Positions 55,916 to 64,000 of a DNA stretch of 64,000 nucleotides are shown here, piece by piece (positions within the stretch are counted from its first letter, which is position 1; every line of letters begins with the position of its first letter). The notes beneath the pieces are model-generated. The model did not search any database and was not told the DNA's origin. It was given only the letters and a program-made list of their open reading frames with translations. A program made the position numbers and the translations under genes. The stretch comes from Apostichopus japonicus (taxonomy: Eukaryota; Echinodermata; Holothuroidea; Aspidochirotida; Stichopodidae): the NCBI RefSeq assembly GCF_037975245.1, contig NC_092561.1, positions 1,958,501-2,022,500 of the forward strand. The letters run 5' to 3'.

Positions 55916-58734
55916 ACATTCATATTTATTGTACTGTTTTTTTATATCTGGAATCTATGCGATGGTGATGGTGTGTATGAAACACCGTAACTCATAACTA
56001 ATGGTAGGTTAACTTATACCTGGTACGTGGGATCCCTTTTATTGAGTTCAAGAACCCTGTTGTTTGCTGTGAGGTTCAATGTTCATTTGGGGTCAAAGTT
56101 GTAAACAAGATAAATAAAAAAGTACATCTTTGTTGAACTCAAATATGGTATTCAGATCCAGCTTGGGAAGTACAGGAACCCTTTTGAAATTGTTACCTCT
56201 CAATTTTTAGCAGGAATCCAGTTCACTTAACATGATGGTCGACCAGGGTTAGCTATATGATCAACTATAATGCAATAGCATTAAACAGAGGCAAATTATT
56301 CACTTTTTGTGTTTACATGTGAAGTTTCGCTGAGGGTCAAACTGCATTTTGCCTTAATTCTTATGGTTGTGAGCCAGAAGGAATACATTGGACATCTGTG
56401 GACCAAGTTATCTCTCGGGAAGGATAAAACATATACCAACAAACAGACACACACAAAAAGGACAAATAATGACACATAGAAAATATTTATTCAAGCTGCA
56501 TGTGTATTTATCAAATTATGTGCATTATTCTCTTCTTAAAGTTCCTTATCAACCTCTTAATGTGTCTCGAACTCATCGATTATAAAATCAAAAGACATCA
56601 AACAAACCAAGCAAATTATAAAGACAGAAAGCTCAAGAACGCTCTCAATCCATCATACACACGCGTAATGGCTGTGCTTGCTGTTATCCTATGGCGATTC
56701 AAATTTGAATAGCGAGTTGAATCATGTGCTGAATCCAGTCTGTGCGATCCTAAACTCTACAAATATAAATTTAAGTAAACACTACACATTTATGCAAATT
56801 ACCTTTATTAGTCATGTAAATATAATGTAAGCGTACAGGTCCATGTGACCGGGCTGGTGATGTCGGCTCAATGTAAGAACAATATCTGAGTAACATATTA
56901 AATAAAAAATAGTATTTCATGTTTAACTGAACTTTTCCCGTGCGTACCAGTGCGCTACTTTTGAGATAGAAGCTGTGCAAATGTAACGGTTGCTTTTATA
57001 TTAGCTAGTTTTAGAACCAGTTTTTTTTTCTGAAACTACATACATAACATAATAAGAACCCACCATATTTATGTACAGCTACTATTAACGGGAGAGTATA
57101 AATTTTCCCGATATGGCTCGAGTCCTATTCGCAATACCAGGGAGGTAGCGCTATACTTCCTTGGAAATACTTTCCATTATAATAGAAGAAAGTGAATATA
57201 CATAAAAATGGCTAAAATATACTTCAGCAGGTTACAATTGTAAAAAGTGCAGGACGGTCCGTCTGAGAATAGAAATATTTCACGTTCGCTAATTGAAGAC
57301 AAACGTTGAAAGCATATAGTTAGGCTAAACATATATAGTTGCTATAGGACTAACAACTCCCTGGTTACCAGCCTATATGCACTGGTTTGCCTCCTAAAAG
57401 TGAATGCCTAACAGTATTGGCGTTAAACATATGCTTGGATGCAATATAATGGTCACTCGTGCTGAAATGTCAAGAATATGAAACATAAAAACTCAGGTCA
57501 GAAAAAGGTAAAACATGCATTTATTGCCACAATGTTGCGTGTTTACCTCATATATAACTTAAATATGCCCCAGAATGCACCACTTTCCAAGTCGAAAAGT
57601 TTGATGTTTTTTTTTTTTAATTCTGGGGTGGATCCAAAGACCCCCTCCACTCCTAAATACCCCTCTTTCTTGCTAATCCTGGATCCACTCGTGTCTTCTA
57701 TGGCATATCGGTATTGACTCAAATCACAAGAGCAGTTCAGTAGTACAGAATTGACTGCAACACATACCCACGGATTTCCCTTATTCATATTACGTGTTGA
57801 ACTGCAAAACATGAGAAATGACTTCAACATGCACATACCCACGGACTTACCTTATTCGTATAATGTGTTGCACTGCAAACATGATAATTGACTTCAACAT
57901 GCACATACCCACGGATTTCCCTTATTCATACGAGGTTCTTTTGGGTCCTCTGTCTTATTACGAGTGAAAAACGCAAACTGCAATTTCGAAGTATACCGTA
58001 CACAAAGGAACAAAAATATAAAATACCAGCATGTTATTTCAGAACTTATACAAATGCATTTTATGCACAAATTGTATGCATGATGATATGCAAAATATAC
58101 AAATCATACCCGTTATTTTCCATTATATACACAATTAACAATTAAATAGTTTTAAAAAATCTAGACTGATCAATTCACCAAATCTAATCTAACATTGAGC
58201 CTGGTACATATATCCTTTCGTTTATTAAACCGAAGAACAGTGTCAAGATATTATGCGGGTAGATATAGAAGCCCGTCTGTATACTCCACCCCACCCCTCT
58301 CTTCCCCTTCTCGCATTACCCGCCTAACTTTCCCGCCCCCCAACCGCCCGCCCCAAAAGCAACGTTTGTTAAGAATCATTGAACCGCAGGTCTGTCATCA
58401 ATACATCTCCCAATCAACGGTTTATACATTCATATTCAAAATAAGGGAGCGGAGAGGGACGGACGGAGAGGAGGTGCAGGGGATCTGCCACAGGCCCTCA
58501 CAGTACCACCCCCACCCGCCTTTCTCTGCTTGGAAGACTGTGATAAATTGACACTTTCTGTGTTCGGCATGATTGTTTCAACCCCTTATAGGTACTCTGA
58601 AGTGATGTGTATAATTTGACATAGGCGTTCGTTCTTTACCGTATATACCGTATAACCGTATAATAAGTTCATTTTCGGTGTCCTATTAATGACATTGCGA
58701 TTATATCGTCCTGTGATGTAGTAGCTGTCCGGTA
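55916..58734. other. Intergenic
   Basis: AT-rich, no gene recognised. A block near 57765-57935 contains the phrase CATACCCACGGA three times in a short direct-repeat cluster. Confidence 0.45.
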
Positions 58735-60394
58735 TTACTTTGCTGCCACTGGCCTTCTATGTTCATCTTGAAGGGTGCCGATACGATTCATATACTCATA
58801 ATCGTCACTATACTGACGCACAAAGAAACCGTGGACGAAAATTCCCAAACCGACAAAGAAGACAATACCACCGAACAGTGCAGCCCAGATGGCCGCTTTT
58901 TCCTCTCTCTTGAGTCCTGAAAGGACAAAGTACAAATCAAGGAAAAGGTTGGGAAATATAAAAATAACGTCATTATATAAAATATCATCAGTTATGGTAT
59001 TGAACAACAATTCTCTGAAAGTCATTGTTAATAAACAATCAGAAGAGACTGCGCATGCGTAGTACTGATTGATATGCCCCAGCTGGAGTATGCGCGAATA
59101 ACACTTCAGTGCGATATGAGTGTTTAAATTTGAAATGAAATAGGGCTACAAGTATGAAGTTTATAAATGACCAAAACCCTGTTTATGATATATGAGACAA
59201 ATCCTGACAGCTGAGAATTGAAACCAAGCAACCATATTTTGTTTATGAAACAAATCTCTAAGCAAAGACTGTTCTGTTTGGGAGATATTGAATGTCATAT
59301 AGAGGCAAAATTGGAAGCGAAAACCCCACACTTTCCATTTTCATAAATGCAAGGTGAATAGAAACAGTGTTGATCATAAAACCAATACTAGTATTAGGTC
59401 ATTTTTAAGAAGTTCGATATCTTAGACTTAGTACTTACAAAACCCATCTCTAAGAATGACAGGATGGAAGTAATAACAGCAATAATATTATTGAGGATTT
59501 ATAAAGCCAATACATATCCACCGATAACGGTGCTCAAAGCACATCACAATATTATTGCCCTGGTCAACGATAACCTGTGAAACATAGAGACAATCCCTCC
59601 ACATGACAGCAGCTAAACAGCGCCCAACTGGCAGTTTTAACATACAGGTCCCCATTTATACACCTGGGTGAAGAGAGGCAATGGAGACAAAGTGCCTTGC
59701 CCAAGAAAACAACCGAATGATCTGACCCGAGGACTCGAACCAGCAAACCTTAGATCACAAGTCCAATGCCTTAACCACATGACCACAACTATCTTAAAAA
59801 CTTCCTTGTGAAATTGTAAATAAAAACAACCATTCCCCCAAGAAATTCTAGCATATTCAGGAGCATTAATGATAATGTTTAAGGGAGACTTTCCGCTATC
59901 AAAATATTCTACCTTGAATTATGATAGAGTCTTGTTCCAGTGTTTTGATTGCCTTCATTATGATATTCAATTTTTCTTATATCGTTTGACTGCACTCATT
60001 AATATCGCGACACTGTCAAAGTATACGTCTTTAAGCAAGAATTAATATAAAAAAATCTAAAAGCTGAATAATTCAATTCAATAATTCCATCTAATGTACC
60101 AAATTAGAAACCATGGAGCGCACATTTCGCCATTGAATCTCATACCTTCATCAATCGGATATTAGCCTGCCCCACCCCTTCCCCGCACTCACTTCTGGAA
60201 TTATGTGCATGCCACTGACACACACATACACACACCAACACACACAAAATATCCACGGAAACAACAAAACCCTCACCTTTATGAACTTTAAGGTCAGGAC
60301 TCGTTGAGTTTGTTTCCATAGATGACGTCACAGTAATTACAATGCAAAGAACACATATGTAGCAATAAATAGTTGAAAGACGAATGGACTTCAT
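58735..60394 (-). CDS. Unknown 99-residue secretory single-pass membrane protein
   Basis: Two minus-strand exons: 60394-60277 (39 codons plus 1 base, donor GTGAGGG) and 58916-58735 (acceptor TTTCAG, TAA stop), in matching phase. Exon 1 gives a hydrophobic signal-like N-terminus (IYCYICVLCIVITVTSS), then a short NSTS stretch with a possible N-glycosylation site. Exon 2 gives a charged LKREEK, a strong membrane segment (IWAALFGGIVFFVGLGIFVHGFF) and a tail of about 29 residues with Tyr-Asp-Asp-Tyr-Glu-Tyr and EHRRPVAAK. This would be a type I protein with a very short lumenal part. I do not recognise the family. An extra exon in the 1.36-kb intron is possible but not required by phase. Confidence 0.6.
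59470..59800 (-). repeat. tRNA-derived SINE with conserved central domain
   Basis: On the minus strand: an A-box-like GTGGTTAAGGC, a B box GGTTCGAGTCC, then GGGCAAGGCACTTTGTC and CACCCAGGTGTATAAATGGG. That central phrase is shared by SINEs of many marine animals. A LINE-like tail ends in ATAATATTATT. It is in the intron of the small membrane-protein gene. Confidence 0.75.
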
Positions 60395-62005
60395 TTTGAG
60401 TAATGTGAACGCAGTTCTGTGTAAAACATAGAGAGAATAGGTGGAAGATTAGGCCAGTGATACATTTATATGAATATTTTTTTTTATCATTTATATAACT
60501 TTGCTAGAGAAGTATATCAAGAAAAGGGTTAGGGATGATTCTGTAGGTGGCAACATATGCAGATTAACCTCAGACGAATAACCAACATTTGTAAATTAAC
60601 CTCAAACGAAGTGACCAAAAGATTGATTGTATGATTGAAGATATATTCTCTATATTGAAATTTCAAACTGCATAATAATTGTTTCAACATTAGAATATTA
60701 CTGTCAAATATTTGCCGTTTCTCCTTCCCGCTCAAGCCTCTCATTAGCCGTGGTGAAAATATTTTATTTAACGCTAGGCTGGAACAGTCTAACAACTATA
60801 CATATGGCTGGAATGATTGAAAACGCCGCGATTTATTTCTGAAGGCAGTATGACGGAAGTGAGTGTAATGATATGGGGGATTCAATATGTACAATGCACA
60901 TGTCAACACCAAAAGGTGTCGTTATAACTCGTTATGCACAGAATAATACCAGTAAAACGTCCTAATTGGTATATGAAACGAAAGAAAGGCAGTCTAACAA
61001 TTGATAATTCGGCCTGACTTTAGAATCCTGCAATGAAAAACAGGCAATGTAGGCATAGAAACATTCTCCATGCAAATCCTATAACTCGACGATAGCGTTT
61101 TACATCAGTCTCGCCTCGAACACTAGAATAATATGCGCGCGAAAAGAAAACAGTTCAGACTTTTGAAGGTTGTCGAGGTTTACTCACTACATATGCTTGC
61201 CATTCTTACCAATTTGTCCTCGTATGCTCAAATCTTTACAATTAATAATACATCACAGAAGCAGGCTTCTGCCGGGCCCCTCCACCCCCCCCCCCGACAC
61301 CATCCACGATCAACATCTATAGGCTATTAATTAAACCTATCGAGTTGTGTTGCTACGTGCTACGGTAAGCTGGCGATCGATACCAACTTCATATTACGGG
61401 GATAAGATCTATGCAAAAGGAACGTGAAGTGTATTCACAAATTCAGGCCCCCGCTTCTGATTCCATTGTTATATGGACCTCAGGGTCCTTTGTCCCGTCT
61501 TGACAACCAATCCCGCCAGTAAAAACAATTAACGTGCTAATATTGACTTCTGTACGTAACTATGGAATTTCTGATTTATACCCAAAACATATCAGTTATA
61601 ACGAATAGCCTATATACCATAACAGGCCCAAATAACATATAAATAGTTAATATATAAAAAGAAGATTAAGAAATGGCTAGTTAATATTGATTTCCCTGTG
61701 CGACATTTACGTCGAAATATCAGCTACATTAATTTAGTTATTGTAAATCTTTATTCTAAAAATGGCTTTCTCATATCAACGATGGCATAACCGTCGAATA
61801 TGTAATGTGTGTATTAATATACATAGGCCTAAGTGTTTATCATTCTGATAGATCTATTTGAAAACAACAACAGACGTTTGTCCGCTAACGAAAAAATGTC
61901 GGAATTATCCTTCAAGAGTTAAGCTATTAGCGATAGTTTAATCAGTTAAAATAAGGGAAAACGATTAATACTAACCTTAGAAAACGTCTTTCAACATTCC
62001 TTCCG
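60395..62005. other. Upstream flank of the small membrane-protein gene
   Basis: No element or exon is recognised. It probably holds the promoter of the minus-strand gene ending at 60394. There is a C-run near 61285. Confidence 0.4.
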
Positions 62006-62251
62006 CTATCGCGTCTTTTTAAATGGTTTCACCCTGAAAAATACCCAATAGTACAATATGAATGCTGCAATTACTTGAATCATCGTAGTACCTAAATTGA
62101 CGCAATTCGTCCACAATATCGCATACACGATATTCAAAGCTCCCTCAGTATTTTTTGCACGCAAGCTTATACTACTCAAATAGCGCATCTCTGTTACACA
62201 CAGGTTCGTCATATACACGTTACCGTTTGTAACATCGATTGATGACGTCAT
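62006..62251 (-). CDS. Doubtful ORF with a membrane segment, faintly CDF-like
   Basis: ATG at 62251 opens 81 codons (MTSSIDVTNGNVYMTNL onward) ending KPFKKTR before TAG. The second half is hydrophobic. LNIVYAILW plus LGTTMIQVIAAFILYYW has the spacing seen in membrane helices 5-6 of zinc transporters (LNxRxAxxHxxxD, then GxxIxAxIxY), but the metal-binding His and Asp are missing. It could be a decayed exon, a small membrane protein or chance. No splice partner is evident; a TTTTTCAG inside the frame might be an acceptor instead. Confidence 0.22.
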   Translation of the reverse strand: MTSSIDVTNGNVYMTNLCVTEMRYLSSISLRAKNTEGALNIVYAILWTNCVNLGTTMIQVIAAFILYYWVFFRVKPFKKTR

Positions 62252-62314
62252 CGAGTGTGTGCGATGTATTGTGCTTTGTAGATGTAATGAATGGTCATTG
62301 TACGCTGTTTGCAT

Positions 62315-64000
62315 GATTGAACAAGATATAAAGAGTGCGGGGGAATAGAAGGAATGCCGGGTTCTTCAGATACTTTATTCCTACTTGAAAATAAGCCAAG
62401 TGGATCGTTTAGCTCGGAAACCTGATAGAACTTGAAGAACGTACTGTACTGGTGGTACTTGCTAGAATTATTGCTTAAAAGTTTCAAAAGTACTCCCCCT
62501 GTATGTATAGATTCTGACGTACTTTCATTATTTTTCTTAGTCATAGAGAAGTATTTAATTAGGAAATTAGATGTCTTACAGACTGACGAAACTTCAACAA
62601 TGAACCCAACTAGAACTGCATTTGTTTTCAATTAGGCATTATTGTAGTGCGCGTGGAGTGCTTGCAGTATTAGGAAGAATTTTTGGACTTTCACGGTGTT
62701 ATTTTTTGGGCAGACAACACACCAGGGAGAATAGTCATGTAGGTACCTACGAAGTGAGGGCGCCTGTGAGCACCGTGACAGGCTCAGAATAAGTTGGTTA
62801 CGTAGCTAGCCTCTGCAACTGCAAATATACATAGACTTCGTGAAACTTGAAGTTTCAACGTCCAGTCATGTAGGTATCTAAACATTCTGTCTTTTGAATC
62901 TCATGTTTTCGAAATTTACACAGAAAATGGGTAAACTAGAAACATGTTATTATTTTATTTAGTAAAACCTCTTTGTAGGGGAAAATAGGACTTAAGGTTA
63001 CGTTATACGCTGAACTAAGTTTTTTCGGTATTAACTTTTCACGCTATGGCTGTAGGAAAATGGTCTATATGGTAAAGTCAATGGCCTAAAACTGCGGCGG
63101 TCGAACTCAGTTCGCGTGCCGCACAAGGAATGGCGCTAAGGAATTGATATGATACGCTCTGCATTATTCACTGTTCTACACAGGTAATTGAAGATATAAA
63201 AGCACCTATAGATCATTCCGAATATAGGTGTAAATTAATTTTTGGGTTTTGTTATCATTATTTGTTTTACATGCCAAAAACAGACCTACCGGTGCACGGG
63301 AGGGGAGGGGGGGGTGGCAAATGAGCTGAGTGGGTGGGCCGTGTGGGGGACTGGGGGACCGCGGTATGTTAAAAAAGTGGCCCTGGAATGTACTTTTTCT
63401 TAGTTAAAACATTTGGGCAGTGATATTGGTTTTCAATGGGGCATTATTCCATCCCGCCGTTCTGATGAGATGTGATTGTTTCAATTGCAGCTAACGTTGC
63501 ATCGGCACGGGTGGTACTTGCTTCAAACATTTTAGTGTCTATATCGGAAGCCGTTAACATGACCCTAAACCACCGAGTGATACTCTCGGTAGAAACTGGC
63601 CCATGTGGTTTCTTTTAACTTATAAATAATTTCGATTGCTTCCTTAAATTCTTTTTTTTTTCTCAATGTAAACCTCTGAGGGTGAAAATAAACATAATAT
63701 GTTACCATTGTATTTTCTGAACACAATATCCATCGCGATATTTCCCGGGTCGGTTTGCTTGACCTTGGAATTTAATATTCTTATATCTCGTGGTTGCCCT
63801 TAGTTTGTTTCAAATGAGCTGCTTCACTCTAGTAGGCTGAAGTAGATCACAATTCTGAGGTTGATATGCTACGTATCAAGTTTTTTCTTTCATTTATTTT
63901 TCTTCAGACAACTTTTCTATCTGCATTTTGAAAAATAAACTCGGCTATCTTAGATGGCAACTCAGAGCCTCTTGTATCCGTGATAAACAAATCTAAAACA
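62315..64000. other. Right end of the window, no gene recognised
   Basis: AT-rich, with a G-rich tract near 63300-63360 that resembles the G-run ends of hAT debris elsewhere in the window. No exon is supported. Confidence 0.4.

Overview
This is a piece of an animal nuclear genome. The genes are broken into short exons with GT/AG introns, the DNA is AT-rich, and the intergenic and intronic space is full of small DNA transposons, tRNA-derived SINEs and minisatellites. The protein genes have clear animal orthologues. The transposon mix (hAT, P-like and Kolobok-like elements with THAP domains, SINEs with a conserved central domain) suggests a marine invertebrate, probably a deuterostome such as an echinoderm. 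The species is an inference; the eukaryotic gene structure is seen directly.

Layout. (1) 1-19,244, minus strand: the 5' two thirds of the gene and the N-terminal half of the protein of carnitine O-palmitoyltransferase 1 (CPT1). Eight coding exons are visible; the catalytic exons lie off the left edge. Its 11.4-kb intron 2 holds a higher-order minisatellite, a Kolobok-like THAP transposon and a hAT element with an exact 8-bp target duplication. (2) 19,245-28,822: intergenic, with a hAT element nested inside the arm of an older inverted-repeat element. (3) 28,823-38,676, minus strand: a complete 444-residue amino-acid transporter of the AAAP (SLC32/36/38) superfamily in eight exons with all phases consistent. 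(4) 36.6-44.1 kb: the promoter and first-exon region of that transporter is duplicated. Each copy has kept a different usable first exon and each has since received a different foldback element. (5) 44.2-49.6 kb: nested transposons, including a P-like element with perfect 32-bp terminal repeats and a THAP exon. (6) 50,793-55,247, plus strand: proteasome subunit alpha type-1 (PSMA1), seven exons visible, with a likely ATG-only first exon upstream. (7) 58,735-60,394, minus strand: a two-exon gene for a 99-residue secretory single-pass membrane protein that I do not recognise. (8) The right end holds one doubtful membrane-protein ORF and otherwise no recognisable gene.

The genes are unrelated in function (mitochondrial fatty-acid import, amino-acid transport, protein degradation) and show no operon-like relation. 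The most unusual feature is the duplicated transporter promoter. Copy 1 keeps first exon B intact while its exon A is frameshifted relative to the common exon 2. Copy 2 keeps exon A intact and in phase while its exon B has lost its start codon. This looks like reciprocal degeneration of alternative first exons after duplication.
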